Assembly: GCA_002753465.1 (NCBI GenBank)
Contig: PEAF01000008.1
Coordinates: 1-51,727 of the forward strand
Reading direction: 5' to 3'
DNA: 51,727 nt
Source: Candidatus Omnitrophota bacterium
GTDB taxonomy: Bacteria; Omnitrophota; Gorgyraeia; Zapsychrales; Fredricksoniimonadaceae
Under the pieces are notes generated by a model. That model made no database searches. It was not told the DNA's origin and saw only the letters and a list, made by a program, of their open reading frames with translations. The translations under genes and the position numbers were made by a program. Below are positions 25,256-33,026 of this stretch, in pieces. Position 1 is the first letter of the stretch; every line of letters starts with the position of its first letter.

Positions 25256-25992
25256 GTTTGAATAAACCCGTCTACCCGTGCATTGAATTCATCAGGTCTT
25301 GATAAAAATGGGAAATGCCCGCATTCTTTAACTTGATCCACGCGTAACATGGACGACATGCCTTCTAATGAAGATCTTACTGCCAGCGGACAAATAGGAT
25401 CAGCATCCCCCAGAACAACCTGGACAGGAACAGGCGTGCGTGCTAAAACCCTGCGCAGATCTTCTGTCGCCAGTATCTGCAAAAATGCGTGAAGCACTTC
25501 ATAGGACGGTACTGGCGTATGCTGATACATTTCTTTCACGCGTGCATGATCCGGCAATAAACGCTCCTGCCTTGTGAACAAAGAACGAAAGAACATCGTC
25601 ATCACGGCCTGACGGTCTCCTTTTAATTGAGCCGCAAGCTTATCGATCTTCTCCAGGCTAAGCCCTGCCGGAAAATCAGGGGTCGCTGTAAAGCGCGGCA
25701 TCGATCCTGCCAAGATAATATGGCTAAATAGATGCGGGTACTTTTCGATTGATTTAATCATCACCATCCCGCCGAAAGAACTGCCCAACCCCACCGCCTT
25801 TTCGTCAGAAGATAATTGCAGCTCAGCCATAACTTGGTCAGACATGGTCTCCAATGTTTCATCATGCCACGGCTTTCGGCCATGCCCAGGCAAGTCAACA
25901 GCAACGATGCGGCCCCTTCTTTCAAAATAAGCCCTCTGGCGCTGCCACCACTGGGAACTGGCCCCGAATCCATGGACCATCAGAAATACCAT
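25246..25992 (-). CDS. bioH: BioH-type pimeloyl-ACP methyl ester carboxylesterase
   Basis: Alpha/beta hydrolase that removes the methyl group added by BioC. 248 residues from the ATG at 25992, one base after the bioF stop. The oxyanion block is MVHGFGASSQWW. The nucleophile elbow reads GLGSSFGGMV, with the serine in GxSxGG. The acid is in VLGDADPICP and the histidine in ECGHFPFLSRPDEF. Location between bioF and bioC supports BioH rather than another hydrolase. Confidence 0.85.
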   Translation of the reverse strand: MVFLMVHGFGASSQWWQRQRAYFERRGRIVAVDLPGHGRKPWHDETLETMSDQVMAELQLSSDEKAVGLGSSFGGMVMIKSIEKYPHLFSHIILAGSMPRFTATPDFPAGLSLEKIDKLAAQLKGDRQAVMTMFFRSLFTRQERLLPDHARVKEMYQHTPVPSYEVLHAFLQILATEDLRRVLARTPVPVQVVLGDADPICPLAVRSSLEGMSSMLRVDQVKECGHFPFLSRPDEFNARVDGFIQTCH

Positions 25993-25993
25993 T

Positions 25994-27145
25994 TTAGACA
26001 ACACGCTTAAATGCCTCCACGCAACGGGCAATATCCTCGACAGTATGGGCGGCGGTGACCGTCACGCGCAGGCGTGCCGTATGGGCCGGTACCGTGGGCG
26101 GACGGATAGCGGCCACAAACATCCCCTGATCCAAAAGCCGCGCTGACATCGCGGCCGCCAAAGCTGCATCCTTGATCATCACCGGGATAACGGGCGTTAC
26201 GCTCTTAAGGGTATCAAACCCCAACGCACTCAGGCCTTCACGCATCAAAACAGCATTCGCCAGGACACGCTCGCGGCGCCAGGACTCCTCACGCATGATC
26301 CTAAGCGCACATAATGCTGCACCCGCTACCGCCGGAGGCAAGGCTGTTGTAAAAATAAAGCTGCGCGCCGTATTCAAAAGATATTCTTTAAGCTCCAAAG
26401 ACCCGGCGGCATATGCCCCGTAAGCGCCAGCCGCTTTAGAAAGCGTGCCCATTTGCACATGGACCTCATCGCCCAGCCCCTCGGCCTCAACCAAACCAGC
26501 GCCCGTCGGGCCCAGCACACCGAAGGCATGTGCCTCATCGACCATCAGCCAGGCGCCGTACTTTTTAGCGAGCGCAGCGATGTCTTTGAGCGGCGCCACG
26601 TCACCATCCATACTAAAGACGGTGTCCGTAATGATAAGCTTGCGGCCCGCCGGAGACGCCTTCTGCAACATACCTTCCAGGCTATTCATATCTTTGTGCG
26701 CATACCGGTGAAGTTTCGCGCGGCTCAGAACAATCCCATCGATAATAGAGGCGTGGTTAAGTTTGTCCGAGAATACGGCATCGCCACGTCCAACCAAGGC
26801 CGGGATGATCCCGGTATTGGCCATATACCCGGCGTTAAAGAACAAGGCCGCCGGCGTGTGTTTAACCAGGGCTAGTTCACGCTCAAGCGCCTCGTGCACA
26901 TCAAAGTTGCCGCACACAAGCCTGGCCGCACCCGCTCCAAAACCGCGCGCCCGCATCGTCTCCTCGGCGGCCACCCTCAGGCGCTCGTCGCCGGCAAGCC
27001 CCAGATAATCATTGGAACAGAAATTAATGACGCTGCGCCCGTTGACCGTAACCTCACGGCCTTGAGCCGTCACCACCATCTTTAACGAACGACGCAGCCC
27101 CTGGCGATCAAGCGCATCGATTCTCTGATTCAGGAAATCTTTCAT
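25994..27145 (-). CDS. bioF: 8-amino-7-oxononanoate synthase
   Basis: PLP enzyme joining pimeloyl-ACP and alanine. 383 residues, typical length. NFCSNDYLGLAGD opens the fold, D203 and H206 lie in VDEAHAFGVLGPTG, and the PLP lysine is K237 in GTLSKAAGAYG. Overlaps birA by 4 nt (ATGA). Confidence 0.95.
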   Translation of the reverse strand: MKDFLNQRIDALDRQGLRRSLKMVVTAQGREVTVNGRSVINFCSNDYLGLAGDERLRVAAEETMRARGFGAGAARLVCGNFDVHEALERELALVKHTPAALFFNAGYMANTGIIPALVGRGDAVFSDKLNHASIIDGIVLSRAKLHRYAHKDMNSLEGMLQKASPAGRKLIITDTVFSMDGDVAPLKDIAALAKKYGAWLMVDEAHAFGVLGPTGAGLVEAEGLGDEVHVQMGTLSKAAGAYGAYAAGSLELKEYLLNTARSFIFTTALPPAVAGAALCALRIMREESWRRERVLANAVLMREGLSALGFDTLKSVTPVIPVMIKDAALAAAMSARLLDQGMFVAAIRPPTVPAHTARLRVTVTAAHTVEDIARCVEAFKRVV

Positions 27146-28095
27146 AGAAAAATATCCCCCGCCACGCGTTTAATGCGCCGTCCGTCGGAAAGGCGCACCC
27201 ACAACCCGCCGTCATTCGCCAGATCCTCAGCCACACCCACGACCGATTCTCCGCGGTCCAGAAAACGGACCTTGCATCCCAGGGTTGCGGATCGTGCCTT
27301 CCAATCGGCGACAACCGCAAGCGGCCCCTGTTTTAAAAAAGCGGCATAACGTTTTTCCATCTGCCGCAGGATCGCCTGAAAAAGCCTCACGCGGTCACAG
27401 ACCCCGCCCGTTTCAACCCGCAATGAGGTCGCTTCGGGCAGTAACTGAGACGAAGTATTATTGACATTGACTCCCACGCCAATGACCACGAACTGCACCC
27501 GGTCGGTTTCAGCGCGCAATTCAGTCAGGATGCCGCAAAGTTTCTTTTTACCCGCCAGAATATCATTGGGCCACTTAATGCCCGTCTTGAGCTGAGGCGA
27601 AACAATTTCTATCGCTTCACTTAAGGCGATCGCTGACGCGAGCGTGATCATGGCCGCCTGAGATGGCGGCAGAAGAGGACGGATGATCAAAGAAAAATAA
27701 ATACCCTTGGACTTCGGCGATGACCAGCTGCGCCCCATGCGCCCGCGTCCCTTGGTTTGAGTTTCCGCGACAACAACCGTGCCCTCAGGGGCACCCTCAA
27801 GACCGAGGCGGAAGGCCTCATCCATGGTCGAGTGTATCGATTCAAAATGGTGTATCTGGCTGCCGAACTGGCGCGTTTCAAGTCCATATTGCACTTCGGA
27901 AGGTAAAAGCAGGTCGGGCGCAGACAAAAGCCTGTACCCGCGATGCGGGAACGCTTCGATCTCATATCCCACGTCACGCAACTGGTCCATGTATTTCCAG
28001 ATAGCGGCGCGACTGATATGCAGTGAACGGCTGATCTCCTCACCGGAAAGATAGCCTTCATGGTCTTTAAGAAAACGGACGATCCTGGTCAGCAT
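27142..28095 (-). CDS. birA: bifunctional biotin-protein ligase / biotin operon repressor
   Basis: 317 residues. The N-terminal winged helix (about 1-65: FLKDHEGYLSGEEISRSLHISRAAIWKYMDQLRDVGY) is the DNA-binding domain of group II BirA. The ligase domain has TKGRGRMGRSWSSP (adenylate loop), IKWPNDILAGKKLCGIL and VVIGVGVNVNN, and an SH3-like C-terminal domain follows. It is the first gene of the biotin operon, and a matching operator covers its promoter, so it represses its own operon. No ribosome site precedes the ATG at 28095, and the predicted transcription start lies almost on it. Confidence 0.95.
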   Translation of the reverse strand: MLTRIVRFLKDHEGYLSGEEISRSLHISRAAIWKYMDQLRDVGYEIEAFPHRGYRLLSAPDLLLPSEVQYGLETRQFGSQIHHFESIHSTMDEAFRLGLEGAPEGTVVVAETQTKGRGRMGRSWSSPKSKGIYFSLIIRPLLPPSQAAMITLASAIALSEAIEIVSPQLKTGIKWPNDILAGKKKLCGILTELRAETDRVQFVVIGVGVNVNNTSSQLLPEATSLRVETGGVCDRVRLFQAILRQMEKRYAAFLKQGPLAVVADWKARSATLGCKVRFLDRGESVVGVAEDLANDGGLWVRLSDGRRIKRVAGDIFL

Positions 28096-28103
28096 AATGA
28101 AAC

Positions 28104-28132
28104 ATTTTACCGACCTGTGATGAGATTGTCAA
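28104..28132 (-). promoter_or_regulatory. biotin operon promoter
   Basis: Minus strand: -35 TTGACA (28132-28127, perfect), spacer exactly 17 nt, -10 TAAAAT (28109-28104). The expected start point at about 28096-28098 is next to the birA ATG at 28095, so the transcript is probably leaderless. Confidence 0.8.
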
Positions 28133-28157
28133 CCGGATTAGAAAATGAGGTTTACGA
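28126..28157. promoter_or_regulatory. BirA operator
   Basis: TTGTCAACC, 14 nt, GGTTTACGA. This differs from the known BirA site TTGTAAACC-N14/15-GGTTTACAA at only one base per half. It overlaps the -35 of the biotin promoter, so bound BirA-biotinyl-AMP would block RNA polymerase. Confidence 0.88.
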
Positions 28158-28216
28158 TAGGAACTGCGGGATAAAAAATGCAGGAACCCTTTCGAGTCCC
28201 TGCGTCAAATTAAAAA

Positions 28217-28299
28217 TGCTGGAGGTGGGAATCGAACCCACACGCCCGTTAGAACATCGGTTTTTGAGACCGACGCGTATACCATTCCGCCACTCCAGC
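28217..28299 (-). tRNA. tRNA-Leu (anticodon CAA)
   Basis: 83 nt. The acceptor stem is GCTGGAG with CTCCAGC plus discriminator A; no CCA is encoded. The anticodon stem TCGGT/ACCGA closes the loop CTCAAAA, giving anticodon CAA. A long variable arm (class II) and GTTCGATTC T-loop are present. Confidence 0.95.
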
Positions 28300-28328
28300 T
28301 TAAACATAACTAAATAATGCCGTGGGAA

Positions 28329-28394
28329 GGCTGGAGTGTCGGGCACCGTGCTTTTCCTAATAAAAATTATGGAAAGCACGGGTTCCGCCACTCT
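28329..28394. repeat. long imperfect hairpin with tRNA-Leu-like arms
   Basis: Arms of about 22-25 bp (28331-28358 and 28371-28394) around an AT-rich loop. The core CCGTGCTTTTCC pairs with GGAAAGCACGG with one bulge. Both arm ends carry a GAGTG(G/T)CGG(A/G)-like sequence resembling the 5' end of the adjacent tRNA-Leu. The motif TCCGCCACTC recurs at 28286 (in the tRNA), 28384 and 28440. Confidence 0.5.
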
Positions 28395-28478
28395 ACAACC
28401 TATCACCTATAAAAGAACATTCACCAAACAACCGATGGGTCCGCCACTCTGAAACTACACACGAAAAGAATCTTCACT

Positions 28479-28677
28479 TATATTTAGCGGGTGACGCGGA
28501 GGTAAATTACTTGCCCGTCTTGAACTGACGGCTTACCTAATTCCTTCAACGGCCTGCGCTTATCCAATGTCATTCGTTAGTTTTCATTCAAGGAAACCAC
28601 CATCAATCAGATGAAACCAGCAAGCCGTCTCAAAGACGGCAAGTGATTTACTGTAGCGGCAGGACCCGCTAAATATA
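28479..28677. ncRNA. 199-bp imperfect inverted repeat, candidate structured RNA
   Basis: The ends are a perfect 14-bp inverted pair (TATATTTAGCGGGT 28479-28492 with its complement at 28664-28677). Inside, 28502-28521 pairs with 28633-28651 (GTAAATTACTTGCCCGTCTT against AAGACGGCAAGTGATTTAC), and GACGGCTT (28527) pairs with AAGCCGTC (28622). A competing local hairpin GCCGTCT-CAA-AGACGGC exists at 28624-28640. It has no coding frame and lies between two tRNA genes. Size and rod shape recall 6S RNA, but I see no decisive 6S sequence. Strand uncertain. Confidence 0.4.
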
Positions 28678-28702
28678 CTTTAAAAGAACAGAAATATTAA
28701 AG

Positions 28703-28776
28703 TGGAGCAGATGGGGGTTGAACCCACGACCTCCTGCATGCCATGCAGGCGCTCTCCCAAACTGAGCTACTGCCCC
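28703..28776 (-). tRNA. tRNA-Ala (anticodon GGC)
   Basis: 74 nt. The acceptor GGGGCAG pairs with CTGCTCC (one G-U), discriminator A, no encoded CCA. TAGCTCAG D-arm start, anticodon stem CCTGC/GCAGG with loop ATGGCAT (anticodon GGC), and T-arm GTGGGTTCAACCCCC. Confidence 0.95.
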
Positions 28777-28795
28777 AGAAAAAACACGTTTAAAA

Positions 28796-28984
28796 CTATG
28801 CCTTTGGCGCTTCCGCTGCCGCAGCTTCAGCCGCAGCATCCTTCTGCTTCTTCACAAAAGCCTGCCACGAAGCCTTGTTCAAAAAATACTTACCGTTACG
28901 GTAATAACGCTTGCGGCGCTTGATCGCTTTACCGCTCTGCGCACACTTGAATTTCCATTCATTTTCCGGCTTAACCTTACCCAT
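28796..28984 (-). CDS. 62-residue basic protein, function unknown
   Basis: Not recognised. Lysine/arginine-rich (KAIKRRKRYYRNGKYF) with an alanine-rich acidic tail. The ATG at 28984 follows AGAGG and a good promoter lies upstream, so it looks expressed. The N-terminal EWKFKCAQSGKAI carries the only cysteine. It could be a ribosome- or RNA-associated protein by composition. The stop is 19 nt before tRNA-Ala on the same strand, so the two probably share a transcript. Confidence 0.7.
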   Translation of the reverse strand: MGKVKPENEWKFKCAQSGKAIKRRKRYYRNGKYFLNKASWQAFVKKQKDAAAEAAAAEAPKA

Positions 28985-29060
28985 TGTGATTACCTCTTTT
29001 TTATTCTAAGATCCTCTCTTCAAGCCACATTAGCTGAAGATGGCATAAGAATAGATTGGT

Positions 29061-29088
29061 ATTATAGTCAGCTACCTCATTCATGCAA
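29061..29088 (-). promoter_or_regulatory. promoter for the small basic protein and tRNA-Ala
   Basis: Minus strand: -35 TTGCAT (29088-29083), 16-nt spacer, -10 TATAAT (29066-29061, perfect). The leader to the ATG at 28984 would be about 70 nt. Confidence 0.6.
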
Positions 29089-29146
29089 CAATAATTTTTT
29101 ACCTTAAAACTATGGCAAACGCCGCCCTATATGATATATTTAACTT

Positions 29147-29626
29147 ATGAAAAATCTACTCCTACCCCTCAGTCTGATTTTTGCCTTCAACATTGTGGCT
29201 TTGCCGGCTGGTGCCGCCGTCATCACGTTCAAAGACCTCTCCACCATTAATGGTGAAGTCGTAAGCATGGAGAATGGTGTTTATACCATCAACACACCCA
29301 ATGTAGGGCAAATCAAGGTTCCCAGCCAGAACATCTCTTCTATTTCCGGGGCTGTACAAAGCGCAAAGCCTGCTGATAATAATATCAAGTCATTACCTGA
29401 ATTCCAAACGATCCAGAATAAGATCGCCAGCAACCCGCAGGCCATGGCTGATATCCAGAAGCTTCTGGAAGACCCCGAGGTCATGGCCATCATGAGCGAC
29501 CCATCATTTATAACGGCCGTTCAATCAGGTAATATCAATACACTGCAAACTGATCCGCGCCTGAAGCGCCTTTCGGAGAATCCGAAGATCCAGGCCTTAA
29601 TGCACAGTATTGACGCTGGTAAATAA
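29147..29626 (+). CDS. small secreted protein with STI1-like C-terminal region
   Basis: 159 residues, one of only two plus-strand genes. The signal peptide (about 1-23) ends near AGAA. A short beta domain (about 24-65, FKDLSTINGEVVSMENGVYTI then GQIKVPSQNI) has the look of an SH3/LSm-like fold. The C-terminal 70 residues (NPQAMADIQKLLEDPEVMAIM, then DPRLKRLSENPKIQALM) carry the Asn-Pro/Asp-Pro helical pattern of STI1 repeats, which bind hydrophobic segments in chaperone partners. No ribosome site precedes the ATG; TATATT ends 6 nt upstream, so the mRNA may be leaderless. Confidence 0.72.
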   Translation: MKNLLLPLSLIFAFNIVALPAGAAVITFKDLSTINGEVVSMENGVYTINTPNVGQIKVPSQNISSISGAVQSAKPADNNIKSLPEFQTIQNKIASNPQAMADIQKLLEDPEVMAIMSDPSFITAVQSGNINTLQTDPRLKRLSENPKIQALMHSIDAGK

Positions 29627-29674
29627 ACACCACTCCTGTCACACGCTTCTCCACGATCAGAACGATCAGAAAAA

Positions 29675-30700
29675 CTACAGGCTATTACGCAACTGCCCGC
29701 AAGCGGCGGCGATATCCTTGCCCCGCGGTGTGCGCCACGTAGTGATAAGACCCTTCTTTTCCAGGGTGTCTTTAAATCTTGATATCTCATCTCTGGACGG
29801 CGTTTGATAAGAAAACTCACCTACCGGGTTGTAGGCGATCAGATTGATCTTGCACAGCCACCCCTTTAAAAGGTGCTGAAGTTCCCGCGCCGCAAGATCA
29901 GTGCATGTTACATCCTTGATCAGGATATACTCAAACGTCACCTGCCGGTTGGTCTTTTGCGCATAGGCGCGGCATGCCGCCATCAGGTCCGCCAAAGGAT
30001 ATTTACGGTTCACCGGCATAAGCTCCTGGCGCTGCGCATCATTGGACGCGTGCAGTGATACGGAAAGTTCGATCTGCAGCCCCTCACCGGCCATACGCCG
30101 GATGCCGTCAACAATGCCGCACGTCGATATGGTGATGCGCCGGGCCGCGATCTGGAATGCCTCCGGGGCATTCAAAAGGCGTACGGCCTGCATCACATTG
30201 TCATAATTATCAAATGGTTCGCCGACGCCCATAAAAACAATATGCGTCACCTCTCCCTCATCGCCGCATTTTTTCATGGCCCACAAGACTTGGGCGATGA
30301 TCTCACCCGTCGATAAATTGCGTTTGAATCCGCCGATACCACTGGCGCAGAAACGACAGCCGTACTTACAGCCCGCCTGTGAAGAAATACACAAGGTCGC
30401 ACGTTTTTTAGTAGGGATAAAAACTGTTTCGATCAGCTGGCCGTCAAATAATCCGAAGAGGAATTTGCGCGTGCCGTCTTCAGAGACGCGTACATCTTTT
30501 TCTGTTAAAACAGGGAAAGGGATTTCAAGGGCAAGTTTTTCGCGCAACGCCTTGGGCAGGCTGGACATCTCGTCCCAGGAAAAAGCGAGTTTCTTATAGA
30601 TCCAATCAAAAACCTGACCGGCGCGGTAGGCCGGTTCACCGCACGCCTTGATCCTGGATTCAAGTTCGGCGCGCGCCAGACTGCAAACATCACCCGCCAT
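29675..30700 (-). CDS. rlmN: 23S rRNA (adenine2503-C2)/tRNA (adenine37-C2) methyltransferase
   Basis: Radical SAM methyltransferase. 341 residues from the ATG at 30700, 4 nt after the accA stop; the longer frame overlaps accA and is rejected. The cluster motif is CISSQAGCKYGCRFCASG (CxxxCxxC). HIVFMGVGEPFDNYDNV is the family GEP block, SVSLHASNDAQR follows, and INLIAYNPVGEF lies near the end. The methyl-carrier cysteines fit, one in ISTCG and one in AACGQLR at the C-terminus. Confidence 0.95.
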   Translation of the reverse strand: MAGDVCSLARAELESRIKACGEPAYRAGQVFDWIYKKLAFSWDEMSSLPKALREKLALEIPFPVLTEKDVRVSEDGTRKFLFGLFDGQLIETVFIPTKKRATLCISSQAGCKYGCRFCASGIGGFKRNLSTGEIIAQVLWAMKKCGDEGEVTHIVFMGVGEPFDNYDNVMQAVRLLNAPEAFQIAARRITISTCGIVDGIRRMAGEGLQIELSVSLHASNDAQRQELMPVNRKYPLADLMAACRAYAQKTNRQVTFEYILIKDVTCTDLAARELQHLLKGWLCKINLIAYNPVGEFSYQTPSRDEISRFKDTLEKKGLITTWRTPRGKDIAAACGQLRNSL

Positions 30701-30704
30701 AAGA

Positions 30705-31667
30705 TCAGGAAGCTTTCTGGCCGGCTTCGATGAACTGACCAACTTTGCGGAATTTTCCGTAACGGGCTTCAAGAAGATCATCATCGTTAAGCGCTTTAAG
30801 GCGCTTGATCTGCTTGAGGATGGCGGCTTTAAGCGTATCAGCCACTTGTGTGGGGTCATAATGCGCCCCGCCCAATGGCTCGGGGATGATCTCTTCAACA
30901 ATGCCAAATTTGATCAAATGCTCGCCGGTCAGCTTAAGCGCTTCAGCCGCCTCGGACGCCTTGGTCGCGCTGCGCCAAAGGATAGACGCGCAGCCTTCGG
31001 GCGAAATAACTGAATAATAGGCATTCTGCAAAATGATGACATGATCGGCAACGCCAACGCCCAGCGCGCCACCGCTGCCGCCTTCGCCAATGACCGTGGC
31101 GATAATAGGCGTCTTGATCTGCATCATATCGCGCAGATTTTCCGCGATCGCCTGCGCCTGGCCACGCTCTTCAGCCCCAATACCGGGGAAAGCGCCGGGC
31201 GTATCAATGAAGACTAGGACAGGGATGCCAAACCGCTCAGCGATACGCATAAGGCGCATGGCCTTACGGTATCCTTCAGGATGCGCGCAACCAAAGTTAC
31301 GCTTCACATTCTCTGTCGTATCACGGCCCTTCTGCTGGCCCAGGACCATGACATGCTCGTCATCGATCTTGGCCAGTCCGCCGACCATGGCCATATCATC
31401 GGCAAAAAGCCGGTCGCCGTGAAGTTCCATGAACTCCGTCGTCATCATATTAATATAATCGAGCGTATACGGACGCTTGGGATGGCGCGCGATCTGGATG
31501 CGCTGCCACGCCGTCAGGTTCTTGTAGACTTTTGATTTGATGGCCTCAAGCTTTTGCTCAAGCTTCTTGATCTCGGGATCGAACTCAACGTGCTTGTCGC
31601 TTAATTTCTGAAGCTCCGCGATCTTCTGCTGGATCTCTTTAATCGGCTTTTCGAATTCCAATGCCAT
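30705..31667 (-). CDS. accA: acetyl-CoA carboxylase carboxyltransferase subunit alpha
   Basis: Transfers CO2 from carboxybiotin to acetyl-CoA together with AccD, for fatty acid synthesis. 320 residues from the ATG at 31667, which has AAGGAG 8 nt upstream. Landmarks are AWQRIQIARHPKRPYTLDYI, MVGGLAKIDDEHVMVLGQQKG, FIDTPGAFPGIGAEERGQ, IGEGGSGGALGVGVAD and YYSVISPEGCASILWR. accD is not in the window. It uses biotin, whose operon lies a few kb away. Confidence 0.96.
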   Translation of the reverse strand: MALEFEKPIKEIQQKIAELQKLSDKHVEFDPEIKKLEQKLEAIKSKVYKNLTAWQRIQIARHPKRPYTLDYINMMTTEFMELHGDRLFADDMAMVGGLAKIDDEHVMVLGQQKGRDTTENVKRNFGCAHPEGYRKAMRLMRIAERFGIPVLVFIDTPGAFPGIGAEERGQAQAIAENLRDMMQIKTPIIATVIGEGGSGGALGVGVADHVIILQNAYYSVISPEGCASILWRSATKASEAAEALKLTGEHLIKFGIVEEIIPEPLGGAHYDPTQVADTLKAAILKQIKRLKALNDDDLLEARYGKFRKVGQFIEAGQKAS

Positions 31668-31680
31668 GAGTACGGCTCCT

Positions 31681-32475
31681 TCAGTCAACGATCGTTACTT
31701 CTGTGCCCATCGGCACAATTTTAAAAAGCTCTTCCACTTCCGGATTACGCATGCGCACACATCCGGCGGTCACCTGCTGGCCGATCTTATCGGGGGCGAC
31801 GGTGCCATGAATACCGTAACTTTTCAGGTCAAAGCCCATCCAGCGGGAACCCAGCACATTATCAGGGCTTTCCGGCGGAATGGCCGCGCCGGCCTTATAC
31901 CACACAGGATCGACCAACTTGGTCACGATCTTGAACGTCCCCACCGGTGTTGAATTATTAGCCCCTGTGGAAACATTATAAACCTTCATGATCTCGGCAT
32001 CGCTCTTGAGGATGAGCACGTTCTGCGCTTTATTAACACTGATCGAGAACTTGCCGGTCCAGATGCGCAGTTTCTGGCCCACACGTACCACATCCGTGCT
32101 CAAGCCATTGGACGCCTTAACAAGGTCCATGGTCACGCCGTACTGCTTGCAGATCTTGCCCAGGGTATCGCCCACAGCCACTTCATGCATGACAGTTTGC
32201 GGCGTCTGAATATTGGAAAGGATAAGCTTCATATTGAGACTGTAAAGCGCCTGCTCGGCCTCATCAATGCCCTTGAAGTCAGGATGCTCGGATACGATCT
32301 GCTGATAAATAGCCTTGGCCTCCAGCATTTTACCTTCCGCTAAAAGCGCCTGCGCCTGCTTGAACATATCATCCGCCGGTGATGCCAGAAGTTTAAGCCC
32401 CTTGTCGCCTGCCTGACCGCAACCCGCAGCCAGCATCATGATGCCGGCTACCCAAAAAACGATGAATTTCTTCAC
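31681..32475 (-). CDS. L,D-transpeptidase lipoprotein with LysM domain
   Basis: Periplasmic peptidoglycan cross-linking or protein-anchoring enzyme. GTG start preceded by GGAGG. Lipobox LAAGC (about 16-20), then a TPR-like helical pair (about 35-80), a LysM domain (about 96-140: HEVAVGDTLGKICKQYGV), and a YkuD catalytic domain. The active site is complete: GIHGT and, 16 residues later, AGCVRM with the nucleophilic cysteine. Confidence 0.92.
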   Translation of the reverse strand: MKKFIVFWVAGIMMLAAGCGQAGDKGLKLLASPADDMFKQAQALLAEGKMLEAKAIYQQIVSEHPDFKGIDEAEQALYSLNMKLILSNIQTPQTVMHEVAVGDTLGKICKQYGVTMDLVKASNGLSTDVVRVGQKLRIWTGKFSISVNKAQNVLILKSDAEIMKVYNVSTGANNSTPVGTFKIVTKLVDPVWYKAGAAIPPESPDNVLGSRWMGFDLKSYGIHGTVAPDKIGQQVTAGCVRMRNPEVEELFKIVPMGTEVTIVD

Positions 32476-32487
32476 AACAGCCTCCGC

Positions 32488-32949
32488 CTAATAAAACAAA
32501 ACAGCTAAACTGAAACCCAGAACAGATCCCACAAATACCTGCACAGGTGTATGTCCTACGAATTCCTTAACGCGCTCAACGCCAACCTGCTTATTCCAAT
32601 ACATATCATCAAGTACCTTATTCATCACCTCAGCCTGTTGCCCGGACTGACGGCGTACGCCCTGCGCATCGAACATAGTCACCATGGCAAACACGGCCGC
32701 CAAAGCGAACATGCCGGAATCAAAGCCGTATTCAAGGCCGCAACTCGTCGCCAAGGCCGCCACACCTGCCGCATGGCTTGAGGGCATGCCACCCGTACCG
32801 ATAAACCAGCGGAAGTTAAACCTCTTGCCGCGCAAGATGTTAATGATCATCTTGATACCCTGGCCGATGATCCACACAGAGACCGTGATGATGAAAATCT
32901 TGTTTTGCATTAATTGCGCAAAAGCGCCTGCCAGATCAAAACTATACAT
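32488..32949 (-). CDS. divergent PAP2-family membrane protein (DUF212, YuiD-like)
   Basis: 153 residues with four hydrophobic segments. The signature block GTGGMPSSHAAGVAALAT (about 51-68) carries the PSSHA of the PAP2 phosphatase superfamily, and MFDAQGVRRQSGQQAEVMN is typical of DUF212 proteins. A lipid-phosphate substrate is likely but unproven. It lies 12 nt upstream of the L,D-transpeptidase gene, same strand. Confidence 0.87.
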   Translation of the reverse strand: MYSFDLAGAFAQLMQNKIFIITVSVWIIGQGIKMIINILRGKRFNFRWFIGTGGMPSSHAAGVAALATSCGLEYGFDSGMFALAAVFAMVTMFDAQGVRRQSGQQAEVMNKVLDDMYWNKQVGVERVKEFVGHTPVQVFVGSVLGFSLAVLFY

Positions 32950-33026
32950 AGTTATCTATATTATGGGTTGAATTAGAACTTCATTATATTTAGGAAGTCG
33001 CAAAATGCAAGTAAAAGGAAAGTATC

